Part shown: positions 8,111 through 17,514 of the stretch, piece after piece
Layout of the letters: each line of letters opens with the position of its first letter
Numbering within the stretch: position 1 is the first letter of the stretch
From: AC-32 sp963765785
GTDB taxonomy: Bacteria > Actinomycetota > Thermoleophilia > Gaiellales > Gaiellaceae
Length of the DNA: 64,000 nt
Assembly: GCA_963765785.1 (NCBI GenBank)
Contig: CAVXXW010000009.1
Coordinates: 248,001-312,000 of the forward strand
Direction of reading: 5' to 3'
Made by a program: the position numbers and the translations under genes
Notes under the pieces: model-generated
Told to the model about the DNA's origin: nothing
Databases searched by the model: none
Seen by the model: the letters and a program-made list of their open reading frames with translations, nothing else

Positions 8111-9134
8111 CAGGCGCTGACCTCCGCCGCCTGCGAAAACGCGACCAGGGCGTCAAGCCGCTCCAGGGCTGCGCCGGAGTCGACCGCCTCCCGCGCGAGC
8201 TCCAGCCCTTCGCGCAGATCGGCTGCGTGGCCGGCCGCCGCGATCGCGCCGGCCGCGTTGAGCAGGATCGCCGAGCGCTTACCGCCGTTCTCGCCCCGGA
8301 AGACGGCGCGGATCGCCTCGGCGTTGTCGCGCGGCGACCCGCCTCGCAGCTCCTCGGGCGAGCAGCGCTCGACGCCGAGCTCGAGCGGGTCGATCTCGCG
8401 CTCGCGCACGCCGCCGTCCACGACCTCGCAGACGAGGTTCGGCCCTGCCGGCGAGAGCTCGTCGATGCCGGCGGCGCCGTGAACCACGAAGGCGCGCCGC
8501 GCGCCGAGCTGCGCGAGGACCTCCGCGATCGTCCGGACGAGCGACGGCGCGTAGACGCCGACCACCTGCGCCCGCGCGCCGGCGGGGTTCGTCAACGGGC
8601 CGAGCACGTTGAAGACCGTCCGGGCAGCAAGCTCCTGGCGCACCGGCGCCGCGTGCCGCATCGCCGGATGGTGGGTCGGCGCGAACAGGAAGCCGAAGCC
8701 GAGCTCGTCGATCGAGCGCTCGATCTGCGTGGGCGGCAGCTCCAGCTGGAAGCCGAGCGCCTCGAGGACGTCGGCGGATCCGGACGCCGACGAGACCGCG
8801 CGGTTGCCGTGCTTCGCCACGCCCGCGCCGGCCGCAGCAGCGACGAGGGCCGCAGCGGTCGAGATGTTGATCGTGCGCGCGGCGTCGCCGCCCGTGCCGG
8901 CCGTGTCGACCAGGTCGTCGCGCTTCGGGTGCACCGAGAGCACGTGCGTCCGCATCGCCTCGGCACAGCCGGCGATCTCGTCCGGCGTCTCGCCCTTCAG
9001 CCGCAGCGCGACGAGGAAGCCGCCGATCTGGGCGGGCGTCGCGTCGCCGACCATGATCTCGTTCATCACCTCGCGGGCCTCCTCGCGAGAGAGATCGTGG
9101 CCGTCGAGCAGCCGCGCGAGCGCCTGCTGCACCG

Positions 9135-9138
<4 letters not shown>
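8110..9138 (-). CDS. trpD: anthranilate phosphoribosyltransferase
   Basis: Transfers phosphoribose from PRPP to anthranilate. It has 342 residues, the normal length. The PRPP and metal loop DTAGTGGDAARTINIST, the KHGNRAVSSASGSADVLEALG anthranilate segment (positions about 107-128) and the DELSP-containing C-terminal domain are all present. The start ATG overlaps the trpG stop and the stop overlaps the trpCF start, both as ATGA. Confidence 0.95.
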
Positions 9139-9694
<556 letters not shown>

Positions 9695-9698
<4 letters not shown>

Positions 9699-10936
9699 GC
9701 CCGCGCCTCCGCGAGCTCGATCGCCATCTCGAGCGCGGCCAGCTTGCGCAGGCACTCGTCGTGCTCGGCGGCCGGGTCGGAGTCGGCGACGATCCCGGCG
9801 CCGGCCTGCAGGAGCGCGACGCCGTCGTGCAGGACGACCGTCCGAATCGCGATGCACGCGTCGAGCGCCTCGCCGGGCAGTGCGTAGAGCACGGCGCCCG
9901 CGTAAGGGCCGCGGCGGTAGCGCTCCAGCTCCGCGATGATCTGCATCGCCCGCACCTTCGGCGCGCCCGAGACGGTCCCGGCCGGAAAGCAGGCGCGCAG
10001 CAGGTCGAAATGCGAGACCTCGGGGTGGAGCTCGCCCGCGACCTCCGAGACGAGATGCGTCACGTGCGAGAAGCGCTCCGGCTCGAGGAAGCGCTCGACG
10101 CGCACGGTGCCCGGCCGGCAGACGCGCGAGAGATCGTTGCGGCCGAGGTCGACGAGCATCACGTGCTCCGCGCGGTCCTTCTCGGACGAGAGCAGCCGCT
10201 CGGCGTCACCGTCGCCCGGGCGGGTCGTGCCGGCGATCGGGTTCAGCGAGGCGCGGCGACCCTCGGCCTTGACCAGCGTCTCGGGCGAGGAGCCGACGAG
10301 CGAGAGGCCGTCGAGCTCCAGCAGGAACAGGTACGGGGAGGGGTTCACGCGCCGCAGCGAGCGGTAGAGCTCGAGCGCGCTCGCTGAGGTCGGGCGCTCG
10401 GCGCGCTGCGAGAGGACGACCTGGAAGGCGTCGCCGGCGCGGATGTGCTCCTTCGCCTTCACGACCGACCGTTCGTACTCGAGGCGCGAGGGCAGACGCC
10501 GCATCGAGCCGGAGCGCGACCGCGAGGCCGGCTCGGCGGATGGCTGGGGGCCCTCCAGCAGCTCGGCGACCGCGGTCGGGTCTCCGCAGAGCACCTCGGC
10601 CATCCCGAGGCCGTGGTCGAAGCGGACGAGCGTCTCGGCGACGACGAACCGGCTCTCCGGCAGGTTGCGCCCGTCGTCCGGCACCGGCACGGTCGGCTCG
10701 AGCCGCGCAACGTGCTCGTAGCCGAGGTAGCCGACGACCGGCAGCCCACACGACTCGGCCTCCTCGAACGCGACGAGGCGGGAGCCCGAGCCGACGAACG
10801 AGTGCCGCCCGAGGCGGCCTTTCTCGACCGACTCGAGCAGGAAGCTCGCGCGCCCGCCTTCGCGCAGGCGGAGGTAGGCCCCGAGCGGGGTCAGCAAGTC
10901 GGTGGAGATGACGGTCAGTGCGTTCATGGCAAACAA
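9695..10936 (-). CDS. trpE: anthranilate synthase component I
   Basis: Converts chorismate to anthranilate with ammonia from TrpG; first enzyme and usual feedback target of the pathway. Near 410 residues. Chorismate-binding signatures are AFQVVLSQR, SSPETLVK, PIAGTTRPG, HVMLVDLGRNDL, FPAGTVSGAPKVRAM, GPYAGAV and AGAGIVADSDP. The Trp-binding LLES motif occurs near the N-terminus (FLLESVE). Two starts are possible: TTG 10936, five bases after GGAGG, or ATG 10927, 14 bases after it. Spacing favours TTG. That GGAGG lies inside the 3' arm of the leader terminator hairpin, so folding would also hide the ribosome site. Confidence 0.93.
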
Positions 10937-10959
10937 AAAGACCTCCGGCTGGAAGGTCT
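10935..10959 (-). terminator. trp attenuator terminator
   Basis: On the minus strand AGACCTTCC, loop AGCC and GGAGGTCT form an 8-bp stem with one bulged T, followed at once by TTTTTG. It lies 33 bases after the leader-peptide stop and runs into the trpE start; its 3' arm contains the trpE Shine-Dalgarno GGAGG. Confidence 0.8.
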
Positions 10960-10992
10960 GAGAGCGGAACGGGATGTGCGTCTAGGGTCAGA

Positions 10993-11058
10993 TCAGGCGA
11001 CGCTCCCGCCCCGCTCGTGGCGCCAGGCCCAGCCCCAGGTGCGCAGGACGGAAGTCAT
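10993..11058 (-). CDS. trpL: trp operon leader peptide with three Trp codons
   Basis: A 21-codon frame beginning ATG ACT TCC and containing the core Thr-Trp-Gly-Trp-Ala-Trp-Arg: three tryptophans in five codons. It lies between a strong promoter and the terminator in front of trpE, the layout of ribosome-stalling attenuation. A GGCTGG stretch at the second Trp codon is complementary to CCAGCC in the terminator hairpin. The ATG lies 7 bases after the -10 box and lacks a clear Shine-Dalgarno, so the leader itself may be leaderless. It is too short for routine gene callers. Confidence 0.82.
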   Translation of the reverse strand: MTSVLRTWGWAWRHERGGSVA

Positions 11059-11065
11059 CCGCTTC

Positions 11066-11095
11066 AGGGTAGGCGCACCCGGGGCCGGTCGTCAA
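11066..11095 (-). promoter_or_regulatory. trp operon promoter
   Basis: TTGACG (-35), an 18-base spacer and TACCCT (-10) on the minus strand, 7 bases before the trpL ATG. This is the best sigma-70-like promoter seen in the window. Confidence 0.7.
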
Positions 11096-11099
11096 GCAG

Positions 11100-11654
11100 C
11101 TACGCCTGGGCCGTCTCGGCGGGCTCGTGCTCGAGCAGCTCGTCGAACAACGCCCGGTAGTGGACCATCGCCGTGCGCAGGTCCTCCGTGGAGGCCTTGC
11201 CGCGCTCGTTCGCGACGGAGATGCCGTGCGCCGCGCGGTAGTTCGAGATCACCTCCGGGTGGTCGACCGAGAGGTCCGAGGCGCGCTGGTCGAAGTCTTC
11301 GACCGGGTAACCGCGGTCACGCATGACGTCCTGGATCAGCGTGTCGGCCTCCGCGACGGCGTCTTCGGGCGCGTCTACGAACTTCGCCTGGCTGTTGTGC
11401 CACCGGCTCGCGTAGCGGTCACGCGAGTCCGGCTCGAGCGGCCGGATCTCGAGCTCGTCGCGCCGTTTCTGGCGTTCGGTGAGCTCGGACTCGGCCTCAC
11501 GCCGGCTCGGCGCGTCGGCAACCGTCCGGTCGTACTCCGGGCCGAAGCGCTCCCGCAGCCTCTTGCGCCTGCGCGCCCCGTACGCATTCCACGCCACGAG
11601 GGCGAGCACCACCACGATCCCGATTGCGATCAGCACCCAAACCCAGCTGGGCAT
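11100..11654 (-). CDS. membrane-anchored hypothetical protein (184 aa)
   Basis: One N-terminal membrane helix (WVWVLIAIGIVVVLALVAW, about 4-22) is followed by a basic stop-transfer patch and a charged domain of about 150 residues. The phrase LRERFGPEYDRTV after the helix and the C-terminal DLRTAMVHYRALFDELL helix recur in uncharacterised actinobacterial and other bacterial membrane proteins. ATG 11654 is chosen because AAAGGAG stands 6 bases upstream; the frame stays open further. Function unknown. Confidence 0.75.
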   Translation of the reverse strand: MPSWVWVLIAIGIVVVLALVAWNAYGARRRKRLRERFGPEYDRTVADAPSRREAESELTERQKRRDELEIRPLEPDSRDRYASRWHNSQAKFVDAPEDAVAEADTLIQDVMRDRGYPVEDFDQRASDLSVDHPEVISNYRAAHGISVANERGKASTEDLRTAMVHYRALFDELLEHEPAETAQA

Positions 11655-11713
11655 GTCGGCTCCTTTCGTCGTCTGCGGGGCGGACTTCCCGCGTCGCTGA
11701 ACGGCAAACGGCA

Positions 11714-11719
11714 TACGCT
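11714..11719 (+). promoter_or_regulatory. -10 box, leaderless start of the M42 peptidase
   Basis: TACGCT ends 8 bases before ATG 11728. No Shine-Dalgarno is present. Confidence 0.4.
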
Positions 11720-11727
11720 GCGCGGTC

Positions 11728-12783
11728 ATGGCGATCCCGCAGCTCCTCCGAGACCTGCTCACCGCGCCCGGCCCGTCGGGCTACGAGACCGCTCCGGCCG
11801 CAGTCTGGCGCGAGGCGGCGTCGGCGTTCGCGGAGGTCTCGGGCGACGCCCTCGGATCTTCCGTGGCGCGCGTGCCCGGCACCTCTGACGGCCCTCTGCT
11901 GGCCGTCCTCGGGCACATCGACGAGATCGGCTTGATGATCACGCACGTCGACGACGACGGCTTCGCGTCCGTCCTCCAGATCGGCGGGATCCGACCCGAG
12001 GTGCTGCTCGGCCAGCGCGTCGAGATCGTCACGCGCAACGGCCGCGTTCCCGGCGTCGTCGGCCGCAAGTGGACGAGGCCGCGGCGCTCGACGGACAAGC
12101 TGGAGATCGTGCACGGCGACCTGCACGTCGACGTCGGCGTGCGCAACCGCGACGAGGCGCTCGAGCTGCTCCAGATCGGCGACGTCGCGGTGATCGCGGG
12201 GGAGCCCGTCGAGCTGGCGGCGGGCCGGATCGCATCACGCTCGCTGGACAACCGGCTCGGCGCATACGTCGCGCTCGAGGCGGCACGGCGGGTCGCCGAG
12301 GCCGGGGGCGCGCCCGGCGACGTGCTCGCGGTGGCTGCGGTGCAGGAAGAGGTCGGCGACTTCGGCGGCGCCCGGACGAGCGTCTTCTCGCTGCGCCCGC
12401 AGGTCGCGCTCGCGGTCGACGTCACCGGCGCCACCGACATCCCGGACGGTGACCCCAAGCTCGACGGCGAGGCGAAGCTCGGCGCCGGCCCGATCATCAA
12501 CCGCGGCTCGACGATCAGCCCGAAGATCTTCGACCTGCTCGTGGCGGCGGCCGACGCCGAGGGGATCCCGTACGCGATCAACGTCTCCGCCGGCGAGACG
12601 CACACGGACATGGACGCGGCCTACGGCAGCCGTGCAGGCATCGCCACCGGCCTGATCTCGCTCGCGACGCGCTACATCCACACGCCGACCGAGGTCGTCT
12701 CGCTCGACGACGTCCAGGCGGCGGTCGGGCTCGTCGCTGCCTTCGCGGAGCGGCTCGAGCCCGGCCTCGACTTCACTCGCTAG
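11728..12783 (+). CDS. M42 family aminopeptidase (FrvX/PepA-like)
   Basis: A 351-residue dinuclear-zinc aminopeptidase; M42 enzymes form dodecameric cytosolic shells that degrade peptides. Metal and catalytic motifs in order are GHIDEIGLMIT (family usually GHxDExG), SLDNRLGAYVALE with the bridging Asp, QEEVGDFGG with catalytic Glu and ligand Glu, VDVTGATDIP with Asp, and the C-terminal RYIHTPTEVV with the last His. Length is normal for the family. ATG start. Confidence 0.9.
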   Translation: MAIPQLLRDLLTAPGPSGYETAPAAVWREAASAFAEVSGDALGSSVARVPGTSDGPLLAVLGHIDEIGLMITHVDDDGFASVLQIGGIRPEVLLGQRVEIVTRNGRVPGVVGRKWTRPRRSTDKLEIVHGDLHVDVGVRNRDEALELLQIGDVAVIAGEPVELAAGRIASRSLDNRLGAYVALEAARRVAEAGGAPGDVLAVAAVQEEVGDFGGARTSVFSLRPQVALAVDVTGATDIPDGDPKLDGEAKLGAGPIINRGSTISPKIFDLLVAAADAEGIPYAINVSAGETHTDMDAAYGSRAGIATGLISLATRYIHTPTEVVSLDDVQAAVGLVAAFAERLEPGLDFTR

Positions 12784-12792
12784 GGTTTTTCC

Positions 12793-13944
<1,152 letters not shown>

Positions 13945-13975
13945 TGCTGCTTCGCCGTCGCAACTACGTCCCATC

Positions 13976-14039
13976 GGGCGTTGGACGAACGCCCGGGCAG
14001 AGCCCGACCGTCCTTTGTGTCGGCATCGCAAGCGACGCC
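13976..14039 (-). repeat. two-hairpin intergenic element, copy A
   Basis: Minus-strand copy of the five-member family. P1 (14022-14039) is GGCGTCGC, tt, GCGATGCC. The linker is GACACAAA. P2 (13983-14013) has outer arms GGACG/CGTCC and an inner CGGGC, tct, GCCCG. The tail is degenerate. It fills the gap between thiolase and hydroxyacyl-CoA dehydrogenase. A 36-codon frame (13944-14054) that crosses it touches both neighbours by TGATG and TTGA overlaps. Confidence 0.7.
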
Positions 14040-14050
14040 TTGGTGGAGGT

Positions 14051-14893
14051 TTGAGCGAACGGTTCGGCCATGTGCTGGTCGTCGGCGCCGGCCAGATGGG
14101 CGGCGGGATCGCCCAGGTCGTCGCCGCCTCGGGCCGGCGGGTCTCGCTGCACGACTCCGCGCCCGGCGCCGTCGAGCGCGGGCTCGGGACGATGCGCGGG
14201 AGCCTGACGAAGCTCGCCGAGAAGGGCGGGCCCGACCCGGGCGAGGTGCTCGCGCGGGTAGAGCCGGTCGACGTGCTCGTACCCGCCGACCTTATGATCG
14301 AGGCCGTCGTCGAGGACGCAGCCGTGAAGGCGAACCTCTTCCACCGCGCCGACGAGGTGCTGCCGCCGGACGCGATCCTCGCCTCGAACACCTCGTCGAT
14401 CTCGATCAGCACCCTCGGGGCGGCGACGAGCCGGGCGGACAAGGTGATCGGCATGCACTTCTTCAACCCGGTGCCGGTGCTGAAGCTGGTCGAGGTCGTC
14501 CGCGGCAAGGAGACCTCCGACGAGACCGCCGAGGCGATCACGGAGCTCGCGCGCGAGCTCGGCAAGACGCCGGCGGTGGCAAACGACTTTCCCGGGTTCG
14601 TCTCGAACCGGATCCTGATGCCGTTCATCAACGAGGCCGTCTGGGCGCTGCACGATGGCGTCGCCGAGCCAGAGGCGATCGACGCGATCGCGAAGCTCGG
14701 CTTCGCGCACCCGATGGGACCGCTCGCGCTGGCCGACCTGATCGGCCTCGACACCTGCGTCGCGATCATGAATGTGCTCCGCGAGGGGCTCGAAGAAGAC
14801 CGCTACGCGCCGTGCCCGCTGCTCGAAGAGCTGGTCTCTGCAGGGAAACTAGGCCGCAAGTCTGGGGCCGGGTTCTTCATCTATTTGCGGTAG
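14051..14893 (+). CDS. 3-hydroxybutyryl-CoA dehydrogenase
   Basis: NAD(P)-dependent 3-hydroxyacyl-CoA dehydrogenase, about 280 residues. The Rossmann start VLVVGAGQMGGGIAQVVA, the SNTSSISI segment, the catalytic His in GMHFFNPVPVLKLVE and the C-terminal NRILMPFINEA and HPMGPLALADLIGLD motifs match the FadB2/Hbd group. The start is unclear: TTG 14051 directly follows GGAGGT, while GTG 14072 has no Shine-Dalgarno; TTG 14051 is used. It follows the thiolase and so probably shares its pathway. Confidence 0.88.
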   Translation: MSERFGHVLVVGAGQMGGGIAQVVAASGRRVSLHDSAPGAVERGLGTMRGSLTKLAEKGGPDPGEVLARVEPVDVLVPADLMIEAVVEDAAVKANLFHRADEVLPPDAILASNTSSISISTLGAATSRADKVIGMHFFNPVPVLKLVEVVRGKETSDETAEAITELARELGKTPAVANDFPGFVSNRILMPFINEAVWALHDGVAEPEAIDAIAKLGFAHPMGPLALADLIGLDTCVAIMNVLREGLEEDRYAPCPLLEELVSAGKLGRKSGAGFFIYLR

Positions 14894-14925
14894 AGACCGA
14901 TAGGTCTCTGTAGCCGTCAGTTTTT
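14892..14925 (+). terminator. possible terminator of the hydroxybutyryl-CoA dehydrogenase gene
   Basis: AGAGACC, gata, GGTCTCT forms a perfect 7-bp hairpin that begins within the stop codon; TTTTT follows 11 bases later. The gap to the T-run is longer than ideal. Confidence 0.45.
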
Positions 14926-14941
14926 CTATAGGGAGGTACCG

Positions 14942-16027
14942 CTGCGCCTTCTGCTTGTCGATGACGACGCCGGCTTCCGCCACCTCCTCCGCACGACCTT
15001 CGAGGCCGTGGACGTGGAGGTCGACGAGGCCGCCGACGCCCGGGCCGCCGAGCGCCGGATTGACGCCGCGCGGCCGGACGCGATCGTGCTCGACGTGAGC
15101 ATGCCGGGCCTGGACGGCGTCTCGCTCTGCGCGCGGCTCAAGTCGGCGCGGGCGACGCGGGAGATCCCGGTCGTCCTGCTGACCGGCTCGGATTCGGCGT
15201 CCGAGGGGAGGGCGCAGGAGGTCGGTGCCGATGCACTTCTCCTGAAGCCGTTCAGCCCGCTCGAGCTGCTGGCGGTGGTCGAGCGCTTGGCTGCCGGTCT
15301 GCACGCGCTTCCGTTCCGGGCACAGGGCAAGAAGCGGCCGGACGAGCAGCTGCTGCTCTACGCGCGCGACCTGCGGCATCTGCTGGAGCTCGAGCGCGGT
15401 CAGCGCCGGCTCCTCCAGGACGCCTACCACGAGACGGTCACGGCGCTTGCAGGGGCGCTCGAGTCGAAGGATCACGGCACCGGCCAGCACTCCCAGCGCG
15501 TCCACCACTACGCGATGGAGCTCGCGCGCGGCGTCGCTCCGGCGACCGTCGACGACGAGGGCGTCGCGTACGGCTTCATGCTCCACGACGTCGGCAAGAT
15601 CGGAATCCCCGACCGGATCCTCCAGAAGCCGGGGCCGCTGACGCCGGCCGAGCAGCGGCTGATGGAGACGCACACCGTCCTGGGCGAGCAGCTGCTTCGC
15701 GGCGTCTCGTTCCTGCGCGGGACCGGGCTCGAGGTCGTGCGCTCGCACCACGAGCGCTGGGACGGCGCGGGCTATCCGGACCGCCGCGCCGGCACCGACA
15801 TCCCGGTCGCGGCGCGCGTATTCGCGGTCGCCGACGCGCTCGACGCGATGACGAGCGACCGGCCGTACCGCCGCGCGATGAGCTGGGCCGCGGCCGGCCG
15901 GGAGCTGGCCGACCAGTCGGGCCGGCAGTTCGACCCCGCCGTGGTCGAGGCGTTCCGCTCGCGCGAGCGTGCGTTGCGCCGGATCCGGCGCGAGCTGGCT
16001 ACGCCGACAACGTATTCAGCGGCATGA
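14942..16027 (+). CDS. response regulator with HD-GYP c-di-GMP phosphodiesterase domain, CTG start
   Basis: A 361-residue two-domain regulator. Receiver domain 1-115: acidic DDD at 7-9, phosphoacceptor Asp51 in VLDVSMPG, Lys102 in LLKPF. HD-GYP domain 165-350: HD at 215-216 in LHDVGKIGIPD, HHE at 269-271 and GYP at 277-279. HD-GYP proteins hydrolyse cyclic di-GMP. No ATG, GTG or TTG exists in frame between the upstream stop at 14891 and Val23, which would remove the acidic pocket. CTG 14942, five bases after GGGAGG, restores the receiver exactly. Its 3' end overlaps the convergent lipoprotein gene by 29 bases. No partner kinase is adjacent. Confidence 0.9.
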   Translation: MRLLLVDDDAGFRHLLRTTFEAVDVEVDEAADARAAERRIDAARPDAIVLDVSMPGLDGVSLCARLKSARATREIPVVLLTGSDSASEGRAQEVGADALLLKPFSPLELLAVVERLAAGLHALPFRAQGKKRPDEQLLLYARDLRHLLELERGQRRLLQDAYHETVTALAGALESKDHGTGQHSQRVHHYAMELARGVAPATVDDEGVAYGFMLHDVGKIGIPDRILQKPGPLTPAEQRLMETHTVLGEQLLRGVSFLRGTGLEVVRSHHERWDGAGYPDRRAGTDIPVAARVFAVADALDAMTSDRPYRRAMSWAAAGRELADQSGRQFDPAVVEAFRSRERALRRIRRELATPTTYSAA

Positions 16028-16427
16028 CGGGCGTTCCCGTCTGATGCCAGAGCACGATCTTCCCCTTGACGACACGGAAGATCGCCGTCGCCCGCTCGCC
16101 GGGCCCGTCGCAGCGGCTGTGTTGCCGGTCGCCGAGCAGGAACGTCGCCGTCGCGGTCTGGCCCTTGCTGCGGATCGCGACGATCCGTCCGGAGCAGGGC
16201 AGCGCCGAGTTCCAGGCAACCGCGTCGGCGTGCGTCCGTAGCCGGATCACCTGCTCGCCCTGCACGACCTCGGCGTTGGGTGCGAACAGGTCGGCGGCGC
16301 CGCGGTTGTCGTCTGCATTGAGCGCCTCGTTCCAGGCGCGGACGACGCTCTCCGCTGAGGGCGCGCTCCCGCCGCAGCCCGCGGCCAGCAGCGCCAGGGC
16401 GACAAGCGGCAGCGCCGCGGCTCTCAC
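15999..16427 (-). CDS. NTF2-like (SnoaL-type) lipoprotein
   Basis: A 142-residue predicted lipoprotein. The signal VRAAALPLVALALLAAGC ends in a lipobox cysteine, and a cone-shaped NTF2-like domain follows (VVRAWNEALNADDNRGAADLF, then a strand-rich half ending in KIVLWHQTG). NTF2-like domains bind small hydrophobic ligands or act as enzyme scaffolds. The start GTG overlaps the stop of the upstream Rieske gene as GTGA, implying co-translation. The beta subunits of many Rieske dioxygenases have this fold, but they are cytoplasmic; an exported one coupled to the alpha subunit is unusual. Confidence 0.7.
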   Translation of the reverse strand: MRAAALPLVALALLAAGCGGSAPSAESVVRAWNEALNADDNRGAADLFAPNAEVVQGEQVIRLRTHADAVAWNSALPCSGRIVAIRSKGQTATATFLLGDRQHSRCDGPGERATAIFRVVKGKIVLWHQTGTPVMPLNTLSA

Positions 16428-17458
16428 GACACCGCCTGCCGCACGAGCGACTGGAAGTGCGCGAGCAGCCGCTCGCTCTTGGGCAGGAGCCGGCCCTCGT
16501 CGAGCAGCCCGGAGCGGACGCCCGCCTGAACGGACGCCACGAGCGCGCGGTCCTCGAGGCTGACCTGGTCGTCCCACGCGAGCAGCTCTTCGACCGTCTG
16601 GTCGTCGACGTCCTCCGGGAAGAAGTAGTCGATGAAGCCGGTCGTGTGCTCGGGGCCGACCGGCGTCACCGGCCCGATCGCCAGGTTCGGCGGCCCGGGC
16701 ATCGCGTAGAGCTTCGTCACCGGCCAGAGCCAATGGAACTGCCCCTCGACGGGGCCGCCGCCGTTCTTCGTCGGGCCGAACTGGCTCGAGCCGAGCGCGA
16801 ATGTCTCGAGCCGGTACGCCTCGGGCGAGACGTCGACGACGGCGGTGAAGCCGGGGTGCGCCACAGCGCAGTGGTAGCACTCGAGGTAGTTCTCGACCGC
16901 GATCTTCCAGTTGTAGGCGAGCTCGTAGTCGCCGCGCCGGCGGAACTGGAGCTGCTCGAGGTCGATGCCGCCGTCGCGGAAGAGCTGCGGCACCGGCCCG
17001 AGCAATTCGTCGAGGGAAGCCGGCGCCGGATCCGGGTTGACGAACACGAACGGCCCCCACGTGTCGACGGAGAGCGGTCGAAACGCCACGCCCTCGACGT
17101 CGATCTCGTCGGCCCGCGGCGCGGTGCGCAGCCGACCGTCGAGCTCGTAGGTCCACGCGTGATACGGGCACTGCAGCGACGCGCGGTTGCCGCTCCCTTG
17201 CGCGACGATCGAGCCGCGGTGGCGGCAGACGTTCAGCAGGGCGTTCAGCTCGCCTGCCGCGTCCCGGGTCACGACGACCGGCACGTCCCCGACGCTGCAC
17301 GTGAAGAAGTCGCCAGGTCGAGCGGCGCGCTCGGCCGGCCCCGCGTACTGCCAGCCGCGGAGGAAGATGCGTTCCTGTTCGTGCCGCAGCAGCTCGGGGT
17401 CGGAGTACCAGCTCCACGGCAGCGTGCCCTGCGCGGTCCCTGAAGCCAAACCGGCCAC
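16424..17458 (-). CDS. Rieske aromatic-ring-hydroxylating oxygenase, alpha subunit type
   Basis: About 344 residues. The Rieske [2Fe-2S] ligands are CRHRG and CPYHAW (C-x-H, then C-x2-H). The mononuclear iron site is in NYLECYHCAVAHPGF, with two His. The catalytic domain includes FGPTKNGGGPVEGQFHWLWP. Such oxygenases hydroxylate aromatics, betaines or other small molecules using an unlinked reductase, which is not found in the window. The start is set at GTG 17458; TTG 17449 is an alternative, and neither has a Shine-Dalgarno. It is divergent from an acyl-CoA dehydrogenase 56 bases away. Confidence 0.85.
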   Translation of the reverse strand: MAGLASGTAQGTLPWSWYSDPELLRHEQERIFLRGWQYAGPAERAARPGDFFTCSVGDVPVVVTRDAAGELNALLNVCRHRGSIVAQGSGNRASLQCPYHAWTYELDGRLRTAPRADEIDVEGVAFRPLSVDTWGPFVFVNPDPAPASLDELLGPVPQLFRDGGIDLEQLQFRRRGDYELAYNWKIAVENYLECYHCAVAHPGFTAVVDVSPEAYRLETFALGSSQFGPTKNGGGPVEGQFHWLWPVTKLYAMPGPPNLAIGPVTPVGPEHTTGFIDYFFPEDVDDQTVEELLAWDDQVSLEDRALVASVQAGVRSGLLDEGRLLPKSERLLAHFQSLVRQAVS

Positions 17459-17499
17459 GACTATAGGCGAATGCGCCTGGTCGGAACCGCCACCCGCCG

Positions 17500-17505
17500 T
17501 ATACT
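17500..17505 (+). promoter_or_regulatory. -10 box, leaderless start of the acyl-CoA dehydrogenase
   Basis: TATACT ends 9 bases before ATG 17515, with no Shine-Dalgarno. Confidence 0.5.
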
Positions 17506-17514
17506 CGCCGCCCG

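Noticed and set aside
14051..14893. TTG 14015 as start of the hydroxybutyryl-CoA dehydrogenase
   Set aside because: The added residues (CRHRKRRLGGG) are encoded inside repeat copy A and are not family-like.
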